From positions 1 to 39,540 of the forward strand of contig JAFKGN010000170.1 in the NCBI GenBank assembly GCA_017307205.1: a stretch of 39,540 bases of DNA, given 5' to 3'. Below are positions 9,070-18,273 of this stretch, piece after piece. Each line of letters opens with the position of its first letter. Positions within the stretch are counted from its first letter, which is position 1. The position numbers and the translations under genes were made by a program. The stretch comes from Caulobacterales bacterium (GTDB lineage: Bacteria; Pseudomonadota; Alphaproteobacteria; Caulobacterales; Caulobacteraceae). The notes under the pieces are model-generated. The model had not been told where the DNA came from. It did not search any database and was given only the letters and a program-made list of their open reading frames with translations.

Positions 9070-9951
9070 ATGGCCGCGCGCCCCACCTGGCAGGGACACC
9101 TGCGCCTGTCCCTCGTCACCTGCCCCGTCGCCCTCTACACGGCGACCACCGCCTCAGGCGGCGAGGTGCACTTCAATCTGCTGCACCCCAAGACCCACAA
9201 CCGCATCAAGATGGTGCCGACCGACCCGGAGCTCGGGCCGGTCAACCGCTCCGACCTCGTGAAGGGCTATGAGGTCGACAAGGGCCGCTACATCATCATC
9301 ACCCAGGACGAGATCGAGAGCGTGCGGCTGGAGAGCACCCGCACCATCGACATCGAGCGCTTCGTCGACGCCGCCGACATCGACCGCCTCTATTGGGAAA
9401 ACCCCTACTACCTCGTCCCTGACGGCAAGCTGGCGCTCGACGCCTACAGCGTCATCCGCGAGGCGATGAAGAAGACCAAGAAGATCGCCCTCGGCCGCGT
9501 GGTCATGCACACCCGCGAGCGCCTCCTGGCCATCGAGCCGCGCGACGAGGGCCTGCTGGCCTATTCGCTGCGCAACAAGGACGAGGTCCGCAAACCCGAG
9601 AGCTACTTCGACGACATTCCGAAGAAGAAGGCGGACGCCTCGATGATCGCCATCGCCGAGAAGATCATCGAGCAGCAGGCAGGGCCGTTCGATCCGTCCG
9701 AGTTCAACGACCGCTACGAGGACGCTCTCCGAGCCCTGATCAAGGACAAGGAGAAGGGCGCCGGCCGCAAGGTGAAGGTCGAGGAGCCGGCCGACACCAA
9801 CGTCGTCGATCTGATGGAGGCCCTGCGCAACAGCCTCGGCCAGTCCGGCGCCGGCGGCAAAAAGGCGCCGCCCAAGCGGGCGACGCCTTCAAAAGCCGAG
9901 CCGCGTCGCAAGCCGACCGCCCACAAGGCGGCGGCCCGCAAGCGCGCCTGA
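9070..9951 (+). CDS. ku: Non-homologous end-joining protein Ku
   Basis: The 293-residue product is a standard bacterial Ku: WQGHLRLSLVTCPVALYTAT at the start, VDKGRYIIITQDEIESVRLE near 72-91, the core beta-barrel (YWENPYYLVPDGKLALDAY) and LGRVVMHTRERLLAIEPRD. The last ~45 residues are a Lys/Arg/Ala/Pro tail (GGKKAPPKRATPSK onward) as in many proteobacterial Ku proteins, where the tail binds DNA. Ku dimerises as a ring on broken DNA ends and recruits LigD, which is encoded 2.3 kb away on the opposite strand (12240-14843). A GAGAGGAAGAG ribosome-binding site precedes the ATG. Length and motifs are normal for the family. Confidence 0.96.
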   Translation: MAARPTWQGHLRLSLVTCPVALYTATTASGGEVHFNLLHPKTHNRIKMVPTDPELGPVNRSDLVKGYEVDKGRYIIITQDEIESVRLESTRTIDIERFVDAADIDRLYWENPYYLVPDGKLALDAYSVIREAMKKTKKIALGRVVMHTRERLLAIEPRDEGLLAYSLRNKDEVRKPESYFDDIPKKKADASMIAIAEKIIEQQAGPFDPSEFNDRYEDALRALIKDKEKGAGRKVKVEEPADTNVVDLMEALRNSLGQSGAGGKKAPPKRATPSKAEPRRKPTAHKAAARKRA

Positions 9952-9966
9952 GGCGGAACGAAATCC

Positions 9967-10074
9967 CCGCCCTTCGAGGCTCGCAGGGCTCGCACCTCAG
10001 GGTGAGGATTTCGACTGCAGCGCCTCAGTAGCCCTCATCCTGAGGCGCCGCGAAGCGGCCTCGAAGGACGAGGG
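9967..10074. repeat. Inverted pair of palindromic REP-like elements between two convergent genes
   Basis: Two copies of the same ~42-base unit lie head to head. At 10033-10074 the unit runs CCTCATCCTGAGG... to CGAAGGACGAGGG; at 9967-10008 its reverse complement appears (CCTTCGAGGC...CCTCAGGGTGAGG). 'CCTCAtCCTGAGG ... CTCGAAGGa(c)GAGGG' is a well-known dispersed intergenic palindrome in Caulobacterales and Rhizobiales. It fills most of the 137 bases between ku and the esterase, both ending here, and could fold as a bidirectional terminator or messenger-end stabiliser. Confidence 0.75.
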
Positions 10075-10088
10075 CGTATCTCAGATCA

Positions 10089-11516
10089 TCAACGCGCGGC
10101 CACCTTGGCGGCGTCGAGTTCGGCGCCCCACGGGTCCTTGCCCGGCATGGCCATACCGTCGCCGGCGAAGTCCATGATGACATCGTTGGCGGCCGTGTAC
10201 TTCGGCCAGGCCGGCAGGCCCGCGCCGTTCGGATCGCCGGTCTTGGCGAAGTTCACCACGTACTTGCTGATCGTCTTGCCCATGCCGGTGTCGCGGGCCG
10301 TGGTCTTGGCCTGGTACTTGATGTCGGCGGTGTCGAGGAAGAACGGGATGTCGGTCGCGTGACCGGCTTGGCCGTCCTTGTTCAGCGACTGGGCGACGTA
10401 GGAGAAGCGGTAGGCGTAGGTCGGCACGCCCTGCTTGGCGAGCGCCGCTGCGGTGTTGCGGGCGCCGGCCACCATCATGCCGGTCTTGCCGCCCATGTCG
10501 GCGCTGGTGGCCCCGATCATCACCGGCACCTTGTTGATATTGCCCGAGGCGAAGGCCGGGGCGAGCGCCACATTCACGCGGCCGTCGGTGTACGGCATCG
10601 TGAAGGTCGGTGGGCCGGCGGCCGGACGGAACAGGGCCATCATGTTGAGGCCGTCCGTCACCTGCTCGGCGGAAAGGGCGCGCAGCTTGGTCAGCGCCTG
10701 CGGATCGTCGGCGGCGATGCCCTTCGAGGCCGCGAAGTCCGTGCCGATCTTCTCGACGGCGGCGGTGTTCAGCGCCGGGTTGCCGGCGGCGGTGGCGTCG
10801 GCGCCCGACATGATGATCGCGCCGCGGAACAGGCCCTTGGCGTCCGGCGAGGCCAGCAGGGTGTTCACCGACATGCCGCCGGCGCTCTCACCCATGATGG
10901 TCACCTTCGACGGATCACCGCCGAAGGCCGCGATGTTGCGCTTCACCCACTCCAGCGCGGCCACCTGGTCCATGGTGCCGTAGTTGCCGAGGCGGCCGCC
11001 GTCGGCGTTGGCCTTGGTCAGTTGCGGGTGGGCGAAGGTGCCGAACCGGCCGACGCGGTAGTTGAAGCTCACGAACACCACGCCCTGCGAGGCGACGTCG
11101 GCCCCGGCGTAGGTCGGCGGCGAGGAGCCGCCGTTCACGAAGCCCCCGCCGTAGATCCACACCAGCACCGGCAGCTTGGCGCTCGCCGCCGCGTTCGCCG
11201 GCTTCCAGACGTTCATGTAGAGGCAGTCCTCGGCCGGCGGCGTGCCCAGCGGGGCGGCGTCGCTCGGGAAGGGCACCTGCATGCAGTCGTTGCGGTAGGC
11301 GGTGGTGTCCTTCACGTCGCTCCACTTCGGCGCCGGCTGCGGCGCGCGCCAGCGCAGGTCGCCCACCGGGGCGGCGGCGAAGGGGATGCCCTTCCAGGCG
11401 GCGACGCCGTCGGCGGTCGAGCCACGGATGCGGCCCGAGTCGATGGAAACTTCTTGGGCGTGGGCGGCGATCGGAGCAGCCATCAGGGCGGCGCTCAGCA
11501 GAAGCCAGGTCTTCAT
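10089..11516 (-). CDS. Secreted type-B carboxylesterase
   Basis: The 475-residue product has a Sec signal (MKTWLLLSAALMAAPIAAHA, cleavage after 20). It then shows the carboxylesterase type-B fold: GIPFAAAPVGDLRWRAPQP, EDCLYMNVWKP, the oxyanion-hole IYGGGFVNG (~121), the nucleophile elbow GESAGG with Ser at ~211, and a His in GHATDIPFF (~390). The acid residue that is normally Glu in this family seems replaced by Asp in the GATSADMGG stretch (~338), which should be checked. The usual length is ~500, so this is complete. Such enzymes hydrolyse carboxylic esters in the periplasm or outside the cell; the substrate is unknown. GAGAGGGAAC serves as ribosome-binding site. It splits the ku and ligD genes. 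Confidence 0.9.
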   Translation of the reverse strand: MKTWLLLSAALMAAPIAAHAQEVSIDSGRIRGSTADGVAAWKGIPFAAAPVGDLRWRAPQPAPKWSDVKDTTAYRNDCMQVPFPSDAAPLGTPPAEDCLYMNVWKPANAAASAKLPVLVWIYGGGFVNGGSSPPTYAGADVASQGVVFVSFNYRVGRFGTFAHPQLTKANADGGRLGNYGTMDQVAALEWVKRNIAAFGGDPSKVTIMGESAGGMSVNTLLASPDAKGLFRGAIIMSGADATAAGNPALNTAAVEKIGTDFAASKGIAADDPQALTKLRALSAEQVTDGLNMMALFRPAAGPPTFTMPYTDGRVNVALAPAFASGNINKVPVMIGATSADMGGKTGMMVAGARNTAAALAKQGVPTYAYRFSYVAQSLNKDGQAGHATDIPFFLDTADIKYQAKTTARDTGMGKTISKYVVNFAKTGDPNGAGLPAWPKYTAANDVIMDFAGDGMAMPGKDPWGAELDAAKVAAR

Positions 11517-11662
11517 TGGGTGTTCCCTCTCGCGGTCTTCACGCCGCAGGCCGTTATATAAGACAACAGTCCCCGCCCCCGCCAGCGGTCACTTGGTGAG
11601 AGATCACGGCATTTTACCCGGACGATATTGACGTAAAGGTTTAACCCGGGCAGAAGGCGGCC

Positions 11663-12256
11663 ATGCAAAGCCATCGCGCCCGCCTCACCACCGCCTTCGA
11701 CGGCGAAATTCTCATCGCCAGCGGCCCTCTCGAGACTGTCCTGGCCGCCGCCTGGCCAAGAATCGACACCGCCCGCTTCTTCGACGACGGCACCGGCCGG
11801 ATCGTCGAACTCGATCTGCGCGGCGATCTCGCCGCCGCCCTCGATCGCCTGCCGGAAGAGCCGCCGGGCGAAGCCGATGGCGAGGAGGACGCCGCCCCCG
11901 CGCCGCGCGGACCGGGTCGCCCGAAACTCGGCGTCGTCGCCCGCGAGATCACCCTCCTGCCCCGCCATTGGGACTGGCTGGCCACCCAGCCCGGCGGCGC
12001 GTCCGTCACCCTGCGCAAGCTGGTCGAGGCCGCCCGCCGTGAAGGCTTCTTCGCCGAACGCGCCCGCCGCGCCAAGGATGTCGCCTACCGCTTCATGGGC
12101 GTGATGGCCGGCGACCGCCCCGGCTTCGAGGAAGCCTCCCGCGCGCTCTTCGCCGGCGACGCGGCAGGCTTCGAAACCCACACCGCCGACTGGCCCAAGG
12201 ATGTGGCCGCCCACACCAAGCGCCTCGCGGCCGAAGCGTTCAGCCCAACCGCTTGA
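11663..12256 (+). CDS. DUF2239 family protein
   Basis: The 197-residue soluble product matches the DUF2239 family: an N-terminal half ending VELDLRGDL, an acidic/proline linker near 65-80, then the family signature [22 protein letters not shown] and the helical part [16 protein letters not shown], followed by [20 protein letters not shown]. The function of the family is not known. Its C-terminal 17 bases overlap the end of the convergent ligD gene. It is transcribed away from the esterase, sharing a 146-base divergent promoter region; AAGGCGG precedes the ATG. Confidence 0.85.
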   Translation: MQSHRARLTTAFDGEILIASGPLETVLAAAWPRIDTARFFDDGTGRIVELDLRGDLAAALDRLPEEPPGEADGEEDAAPAPRGPGRPKLGVVAREITLLPRHWDWLATQPGGASVTLRKLVEAARREGFFAERARRAKDVAYRFMGVMAGDRPGFEEASRALFAGDAAGFETHTADWPKDVAAHTKRLAAEAFSPTA

Positions 12257-14843
12257 TCGCGTCCTTCAGCGGCCGCTCGCTGTCGCACCAGTCCTTCCAC
12301 GCCTCGGTCTTGGCCAGCAGGCCCGGCGCGGTGCGCACCGTGTACTTCATGGGATCGAGCCCCTTCTTCACTTGGCCCCAGGTGAGCGGGAAGGACACCG
12401 GCGCGCCCGGCCGCGCGCGGGGCGACAGCGGCGCGACCGCCGTGCTCATCCGGTCGTTGCGCAGGTAGTCGAGGAAGATGCGCCCGGTGCGCTGCTTCTT
12501 GGCCATGTTGAGCACGTACTTGTCCGGCTGCTCCTCAGCCAGCTGCGCGCAGACGTCGCGTGCGAAGGCCTTGGCCGTATCCCAGTCCAGCGCCGCCTTG
12601 CCGCCTTTCAACGGCGTGACCACGTGCAGCCCCTTGCCGCCGGTGGTCTTGCAGAAACTCACCAAGCCCAGTGCCTCCAGCCGATCCCGGATGTCCTTGG
12701 CCGCCTCGATCACCTGGTCGAACCCGACCTCCGGCGAGGGATCAAGGTCGAACACCAGCCGCCCCGCCACATCGGGGTTCCCCGGCTGGCAGTTCCACGG
12801 ATGCAGCTCCGCCCCGCCGATCTGGGCGACAGCCGCCAGGGCTTCGATGCGATCGATCTGCAGATAGGGCTTCCGGTCGCCCGAGACCTCGACCAGCGAC
12901 AGCAGCGCCGACGAGCCCTTCATGGCGTGCCGCTGGAAAAACCGCTCGCCGTCGGTCCCGTCGGGGATGCGGATGATCGAGCAGGGCCGTCCTTTGATGT
13001 GCGGCAGCAGCCATTCGCCGACCGCCTCGAAATAGCGGGCAAGCTCCAGCTTGGTCACCGGCTGGCCCTGCCCGTCGTCCGGCCACAGCGCCTTGGTCGG
13101 GCTGGAGATCGTGACGCCCATCACCGCATTGCCCGCCGCGCCCGCCGGCTCGACGATGACGGTTGAGCGCGCCTTCGGCTTCGGCTGCGCCAGTTCCGCG
13201 CGCTCCACCGGCGCCTGCTCGGCGACCACCTCCTTCGCCGGCTTGTCGGCCCGCAGCCCCTTGAACGACGCCTGACGGATCGAGCCGTCGCCGGTGAACC
13301 CCGCGAACTCGATCTCGGCCACCAGCTGTGGCTTCACCCAATGCACGTTGGCCGCCTTGCGCGGCGCGCCCGGCCCCGTGAATGGCGAAGCGTCGGTCTC
13401 CAGCGCCTTCAGCTTCGGCAGCAGGCCCGCGACCTTGTCCCGGCCAAAACCGGTGCCGATCCGGCCGACATGCACCAGCCGTCCCTCACGATGCACCCCG
13501 GCGATCAGCGACCGGAACGCCGTCCCGGTCGTCGTCCAACCGGCGATCACCACCTCCTGCCCGCCCCTGCACTTCGACTTGGTCCAGGTATCGCTCCGCC
13601 CGGACCTGTAGGGCGCGTCCAGCTTCTTGGAGACGATGCCCTCCAGTTCCAGCCGGCAGGCCGACAGCAGCACCGCGTCGCCGCCGGTCTCGAAGTGATC
13701 GACGTAGCGGATGCGCAAATCCTTGCGCCGCCCGTTCTGCAGCAGCGCTTGCAGCCGCGCCTTGCGTTCGGACAGCGGCAGGCCGCGCAGGTCCTCGCCC
13801 TTCTGGAACAACAGGTCGAAAGCGAAGAAGATCAAGTCGTCGGTGTCGCCCTCCGAGAGCGCCGCCTGCAGCCCCGCGAAGTCCGGCTGCCCGGCCTTGT
13901 CCAGCGCCACCACCTCGCCGTCGATCATGGCGTCGCCCAGCGCCTGGGCCTCTTCGAGGATGGCCGGAAAGCTGGTCGACCAGTCGAGGCCCTTGCGCGT
14001 CCGCAAGGCCGCCCCGCCGTCCTCGACGCGCAGCTGCATCCGATAGCCGTCGAACTTGATCTCATGCGCCCAGCCCGCGCCCTGCGGCGGCCGCTCCAGC
14101 AGCTTGCACAGCTGCGGCTCCACGAACTTCGGCATGGTCTTCACCGACTTCGCCTTCGGCGCCGCCTCCATGGCCTCTCGCTCCGCCTTGGTGCGCGAGC
14201 GCCAGACGGCGTCAGCTTCCCCGGCCTCGGCCAGGATGAAGGGCTTGGGCTTTCGCCCCTTGCCGGCCTCGATCTGATCCATGGCGCGGCCCGAGGCCAC
14301 CGAGCGATCCTCGTCGGTTACATCGCCGCCGCCCTCACGGGCGTAGTCATCGCCGTGCTTGATCAGCAGCCAGTTGTCGCGCTTCTCGCCCGGCCGCCGC
14401 TTCATCCGCACCAGCACAAAGCCGCCGTGGATCTTCTCGCCCTCGACGAGGAACTTCAGCTCGCCCTTCTTCAGCGCCTTGGCCGCGTCCTCGAACCCCG
14501 GCTCCGGCGCCCAGTAGCCGCGATCCCACAGCATCACCACGCCCCCGCCGTACTGGCCCTTGGGGATCGTCCCCTCGAAGTCGCCGTAGTCGAGCGGATG
14601 GTCCTCGACCTCGACCGCCAGGCGCTTGTCGTCGGGATCCAGCGACGGCCCACGGGTCACCGCCCACGACTTCATCACCCCGTCGAGTTCGAGCCGGAAG
14701 TCGTAGTGCAGCCGCGTCGCCGCGTGCTTCTGAATGACGAAGCGCAGCCGCTCGGCCGGCGCGACGGCCACATCCCCGCTCGGCTCCGCCGTCTGGGCGA
14801 AGTCGCGCATCGACCGGTATTTCTTCAGCGCGGCATGGGCCAT
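12240..14843 (-). CDS. ligD: Multifunctional DNA ligase D (phosphoesterase-ligase-polymerase)
   Basis: The 867-residue product has the three LigD modules in Pseudomonas order. A 3'-phosphoesterase (about 30-190) carries [20 protein letters not shown]. An ATP-dependent ligase (about 240-530) has the adenylated Lys at ~263 in [12 protein letters not shown] and later [15 protein letters not shown] and [12 protein letters not shown] primase/polymerase (about 575-860) has metal ligands at LVFDLDPSP (~697-705), plus [13 protein letters not shown] and [10 protein letters not shown]. LigD processes, fills and seals double-strand breaks bound by Ku (9070-9951). No clear ribosome-binding site precedes the ATG at 14843. 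The gene lies 37 bases after the PEP carboxylase stop on the same strand, so it may be read through from ppc. Confidence 0.96.
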   Translation of the reverse strand: MAHAALKKYRSMRDFAQTAEPSGDVAVAPAERLRFVIQKHAATRLHYDFRLELDGVMKSWAVTRGPSLDPDDKRLAVEVEDHPLDYGDFEGTIPKGQYGGGVVMLWDRGYWAPEPGFEDAAKALKKGELKFLVEGEKIHGGFVLVRMKRRPGEKRDNWLLIKHGDDYAREGGGDVTDEDRSVASGRAMDQIEAGKGRKPKPFILAEAGEADAVWRSRTKAEREAMEAAPKAKSVKTMPKFVEPQLCKLLERPPQGAGWAHEIKFDGYRMQLRVEDGGAALRTRKGLDWSTSFPAILEEAQALGDAMIDGEVVALDKAGQPDFAGLQAALSEGDTDDLIFFAFDLLFQKGEDLRGLPLSERKARLQALLQNGRRKDLRIRYVDHFETGGDAVLLSACRLELEGIVSKKLDAPYRSGRSDTWTKSKCRGGQEVVIAGWTTTGTAFRSLIAGVHREGRLVHVGRIGTGFGRDKVAGLLPKLKALETDASPFTGPGAPRKAANVHWVKPQLVAEIEFAGFTGDGSIRQASFKGLRADKPAKEVVAEQAPVERAELAQPKPKARSTVIVEPAGAAGNAVMGVTISSPTKALWPDDGQGQPVTKLELARYFEAVGEWLLPHIKGRPCSIIRIPDGTDGERFFQRHAMKGSSALLSLVEVSGDRKPYLQIDRIEALAAVAQIGGAELHPWNCQPGNPDVAGRLVFDLDPSPEVGFDQVIEAAKDIRDRLEALGLVSFCKTTGGKGLHVVTPLKGGKAALDWDTAKAFARDVCAQLAEEQPDKYVLNMAKKQRTGRIFLDYLRNDRMSTAVAPLSPRARPGAPVSFPLTWGQVKKGLDPMKYTVRTAPGLLAKTEAWKDWCDSERPLKDAIKRLG

Positions 14844-14880
14844 GGCGACTCAGCGCCGCTTGGCCCAGCCGGTTCCCGGC

Positions 14881-17610
14881 TCAGCCCGTCGAGCGCAGGG
14901 CCGCCGCGACGCCCGCGACGCTCAGCTGGATGCCGATGCGGACTTCCTCGCACTCCTCGCCCCGCCGGCGGCGCGACAGCAGTTCCACCTGCAGGGCGTT
15001 CAGCGGCGCGGCCGAGGCGCGGGCCAGCAGCACGGACTCGGCGAGGTTCGGGTTGTTGTCGAGCAGCTTGTCCCCGCCCCGCATGGTCAGGGCCAGGTCG
15101 ACGGCCGCGTGATACTCCTTGCGGATCGTCTCCATGATCCGCTCGGCGTTGGCCTGGTCCGGCGCCAGGGCGGCGTAGCGGGCGGCGATGCCCATGTCCG
15201 CCTGGGCCAGGGCGAGCTCCATGTTCGACAGGGCCGCGGCGAAGAAGTCGAAGTTCTGGGTGAGTTCGCGCACCTCGTCCTGCGACAGGCCCGCCTTGGC
15301 CACGCCGCCGGCGAAGCCGTACCAGGCCGGCAGCATCAGCCGCGACTGCGACCAGGAGAACACCCACGGGATCGCCCGCAGGTCCTCGATGGCCCGGCTC
15401 TTGGTCCGCGACGACGGACGGCTGCCGATGTTCAGGTGGGCGATCTCGCTGATCGGCGTCGCCGACCAGAAGAAATCGAGGAATGCCGGATCGTCGTAGA
15501 TCAGGCCGCGATAGACCTCGAACGAGGCCTGGGCCAGGGCGTCCATCCGCGCCTCGACGTCGGGCGCGATCGCCGCGTGCCGACGCTCGCCGCTGGCCAG
15601 CAGCACGGCGGCGGCCAGGCCTTCGAGATTGCGCCTTGCGGTCGGCTTGTCGCCGTAGCGGCGGGCGATGGTCTCGCCCTGCTCGGTCAGGCGCAGGCGG
15701 TGCTGCACGGTGCCCGGCGGCTGGGCCAGGATCGCCTCCGACACCGGGCCGCCGCCGCGGCCGATGGTGCCGCCACGGCCGTGGAAGAACTGGATGCCCA
15801 CGCCGAAGCGGTCGGTCTCGCGCGAAAGGGCGGCGGCGGCCTTGGTCACCGCGCGGCGGGAGGCGACGTAGCCGCCGTCCTTGTTGCTGTCCGAATAGCC
15901 CAGCATCACTTCCTGCACGGGCTTCTTCTGGCCGAGGATCGAGCGGGCCAGCGGCAGCGACAGCCAGCCCTTCAGGATTTCCGGCCCGTTGCGAAGGTCG
16001 CCGATGGTTTCCAGCAGCGGGCTGACCTTGATCGCCGTGCGCGGCTCCGAGCCGCCCCACACCAGCCCCACCTGCTTCAGCAGCACCAGCGGCTCCAGCA
16101 TGTCCGACAGGCTGTCGGTCTTGGAGACGATGTAAGCCCCCACCGATTGCGGCCCCACCGTGTTGATCGCCCAGGCGGCGGCGGTCAGGGTCTCCAGCTC
16201 CTTGGTGGTCTCCTCGGAATAGCCGGTGAACGGCGAGAACAGCGGCCGGGCATGGGCCAGCTCGGCCACCAGCAGCGCCACCCGTTCCTTCTCGTCCATG
16301 CCGAGATAGTCGATCTCGTTGTCTGCACGCTGGAACAGCTCGGCCACCACCCGCTCGTGCACGTCGGCGTTCTGGCGCAGGTCCAGCGTCATCAGGTGGA
16401 AGCCGCAGGCGCGGACCATGCGCATCACCGTGCGCAGGCGCGGCCCGATCAGGCGCTCGCCCCCGTGGGTCGTCAGCGACGTCGCGATGGTCTGCAGGTC
16501 GGTCAGGAACTCGTCCGGCGTCTTGTAAGGCGGCGCTTCCAGCACGTCCGGCGGCAGCGGGCCGGTCTCGTCGAGGATGGCGCGGCCGGTGGCGGTCACC
16601 CGCCCGAGAATGCGGGCGATGGCCCGGCGGTAGGGCTCGTCCGAACGGTGCGGCGAGGTGTCGTGGGCCGCATCGGCCAGGGCGTTCAACTCGGCCGAGA
16701 CCGTGGCGTAGTCGGTCGAGATGGCCAGGCGCGCGAACAGGCGGCGCAGTTCGTCGGAGTAGACCGAGAACAGCAGGCGGGCCTGCGAGGTCAGGGCGCG
16801 GCGGAGGGTCGGGCCACTGACGCCGGGGTGGCCGTCGCGGTCACCGCCCAGCCAGCTGCCGAGGCGGATCGGCGTCGCGCCGACCGGCAGCAGCTCCCGG
16901 CTCCAGTTCTCATAGAGATCGGCCATCGCCGGCAGGATCGAGCTGCGGACGATGGCGAGGGCGTTGCGGATTTCGTCGGCGACGGTGATCCGTTCGGGCC
17001 GCGTCTGGCGGGTGCGCCAGAGCATGGCGATCTCGCGGAACAGGTCGGCGCGGATGCGCTCTTCGCGGCCTTCCCGCGTGCCCTCGCCGAAGTCGTTGAT
17101 CTCGCCGAGGATGCCCAGCAGACGGGTGATCTCGAACTCGCGGTCGACCACGCTGCGGCGGCGCACCTCGGTCGGGTGGGCGGTCAGCACCGGCACCACG
17201 TTCATCGCCTGCAGCGCCGTGGTGATCGTCTCTTCCGACGCGCCTTCGTCCCGCAGGGTGGCGACGGCGGCGGCTAGCGTGTGCGGATGATCCTCGCCTT
17301 GCGCCTCGGACTCGCTGGCCCGGCGGCGGCCGCCGGCGTCCTCGGCGATGTTGGTCAGCAGCGACTGGCAGGTGAAGGCGCGGGCCAGGAACGCCGCATC
17401 GTCATTCGACAGGGCCGCGAAGAACGCTTCGACGGAGCCGTTGTTCGCGGCATCGCGGGCGCGCGCCACCAGGGCCACGGCGGCGTCGCCGTCGAGGTAG
17501 CGGATCGCCTCGCTCAGGATGTCGGTGAGGAGTTCGACATTGCGCTGCACATGGACGTCCGTCGCGCCATCGCTTCCGCTGGTGCTCAGCGCTTCAGGCA
17601 TGTCCGCCAT
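14881..17610 (-). CDS. ppc: Phosphoenolpyruvate carboxylase
   Basis: The 909-residue product has the family hallmarks: VLTAHPTEVRRRSV with the catalytic His at ~145, LGSWLGGDRDGHP, MLGYSDSNKDGGYVASR and FHGRGGTIGRGGGP. The C-terminus (LLLARASAAPLNALQVELL...) is near the usual end. The enzyme makes oxaloacetate from PEP and bicarbonate, refilling the TCA cycle; in Caulobacter-type metabolism it is the main anaplerotic route. GGAGAAACGACG before the ATG at 17610 is a good ribosome-binding site. It is followed by ligD in the same direction and preceded by a sugar-phosphate transferase on the same strand, 80 bases away. Confidence 0.97.
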   Translation of the reverse strand: MADMPEALSTSGSDGATDVHVQRNVELLTDILSEAIRYLDGDAAVALVARARDAANNGSVEAFFAALSNDDAAFLARAFTCQSLLTNIAEDAGGRRRASESEAQGEDHPHTLAAAVATLRDEGASEETITTALQAMNVVPVLTAHPTEVRRRSVVDREFEITRLLGILGEINDFGEGTREGREERIRADLFREIAMLWRTRQTRPERITVADEIRNALAIVRSSILPAMADLYENWSRELLPVGATPIRLGSWLGGDRDGHPGVSGPTLRRALTSQARLLFSVYSDELRRLFARLAISTDYATVSAELNALADAAHDTSPHRSDEPYRRAIARILGRVTATGRAILDETGPLPPDVLEAPPYKTPDEFLTDLQTIATSLTTHGGERLIGPRLRTVMRMVRACGFHLMTLDLRQNADVHERVVAELFQRADNEIDYLGMDEKERVALLVAELAHARPLFSPFTGYSEETTKELETLTAAAWAINTVGPQSVGAYIVSKTDSLSDMLEPLVLLKQVGLVWGGSEPRTAIKVSPLLETIGDLRNGPEILKGWLSLPLARSILGQKKPVQEVMLGYSDSNKDGGYVASRRAVTKAAAALSRETDRFGVGIQFFHGRGGTIGRGGGPVSEAILAQPPGTVQHRLRLTEQGETIARRYGDKPTARRNLEGLAAAVLLASGERRHAAIAPDVEARMDALAQASFEVYRGLIYDDPAFLDFFWSATPISEIAHLNIGSRPSSRTKSRAIEDLRAIPWVFSWSQSRLMLPAWYGFAGGVAKAGLSQDEVRELTQNFDFFAAALSNMELALAQADMGIAARYAALAPDQANAERIMETIRKEYHAAVDLALTMRGGDKLLDNNPNLAESVLLARASAAPLNALQVELLSRRRRGEECEEVRIGIQLSVAGVAAALRSTG

Positions 17611-17690
17611 CGTCGTTTCTCCGTCCGTTACGGCACGCGCCTATACACTCAGCGCACGCCGGCGCGAGCATAAACTGCTGCGCCGCAATA

Positions 17691-18251
17691 TCAGTGCCGA
17701 ACGCCGCGTCCGGTCAGAACAGGGGCGACGGTCGCCGCCAGAACGTACAGATCGAAGCCGGTCGACCGCCGCTTCAGATACTGCCAGTCGAATTTCAGCT
17801 TTTCTTCGATGGGCAGCTCGTCGCGGCCGTTGATCTGCGCCCAGCCGGTCACGCCCGGTCGCAGGCGGTGCACACCCACCGCGGTGCGCAGCGAAATCAG
17901 GTCTTTCTGGCTGTGCAGCGCCGGGCGCGGCCCCACCAGGCTCATGTCGCCGCGCAGCACGCTCCACAGCTGGGGCAGCTCATCGAGGCTCAGCCGGCGC
18001 AGCACGCGGCCGATCGGCGTCACCCATTGCCCGGGATTGACCAGCAGGTGCGTCGCCACCTCCGGAGTGTCGATCCGCATGGTGCGAAACTTGGGCATGG
18101 CGAACAGGGCGTTGTTCGCCCCCACCCGCTGCGACCAGTAGACCGCCGGCCCCGGCGAGGTCAGGCGGATCAGCGCGGCGATGGCCAGCATGGGCAGGCC
18201 AAGCACGGCCAGGCCCAGGCCCGCGGCGGCGAAATCGATGGCGCGCTTCAT
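17691..18251 (-). CDS. Small bacterial sugar-phosphate transferase (PglC/WecP-type initiating enzyme)
   Basis: The 186-residue product consists of the Bac_transf catalytic domain alone. It has an N-terminal re-entrant hydrophobic helix (about 5-30, FAAAGLGLAVLGLPMLAIAA), KFRTMR (~54-59), the Asp-Glu catalytic pair in RRLSLDELPQL (~90-91), GDMSLVGPRPA and RPGVTGWAQINGR. Such monotopic enzymes move a sugar phosphate from a nucleotide sugar to undecaprenyl phosphate, starting an O-antigen, capsule, exopolysaccharide or holdfast unit. No other glycosyltransferase of the pathway is adjacent, so the product is unknown. From memory, Caulobacter tipN has a similar transferase as neighbour. It lies 22 bases after the tipN stop, so probably one transcript. 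Confidence 0.9.
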   Translation of the reverse strand: MKRAIDFAAAGLGLAVLGLPMLAIAALIRLTSPGPAVYWSQRVGANNALFAMPKFRTMRIDTPEVATHLLVNPGQWVTPIGRVLRRLSLDELPQLWSVLRGDMSLVGPRPALHSQKDLISLRTAVGVHRLRPGVTGWAQINGRDELPIEEKLKFDWQYLKRRSTGFDLYVLAATVAPVLTGRGVRH

Positions 18252-18273
18252 TTCGGCTCGTGAGCTCGCCGCG

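Noticed and set aside
13341..15137. 598-codon plus-strand frame
   Set aside because: Antisense to ligD with the same shadow composition and no recognisable motif.
14734..17277. 847-codon open frame on the plus strand
   Set aside because: It is antisense to ppc; the product is Arg/His/Gln/Gly-rich low-complexity typical of shadow frames in GC-rich DNA, while the opposite frame is an unmistakable PEP carboxylase.
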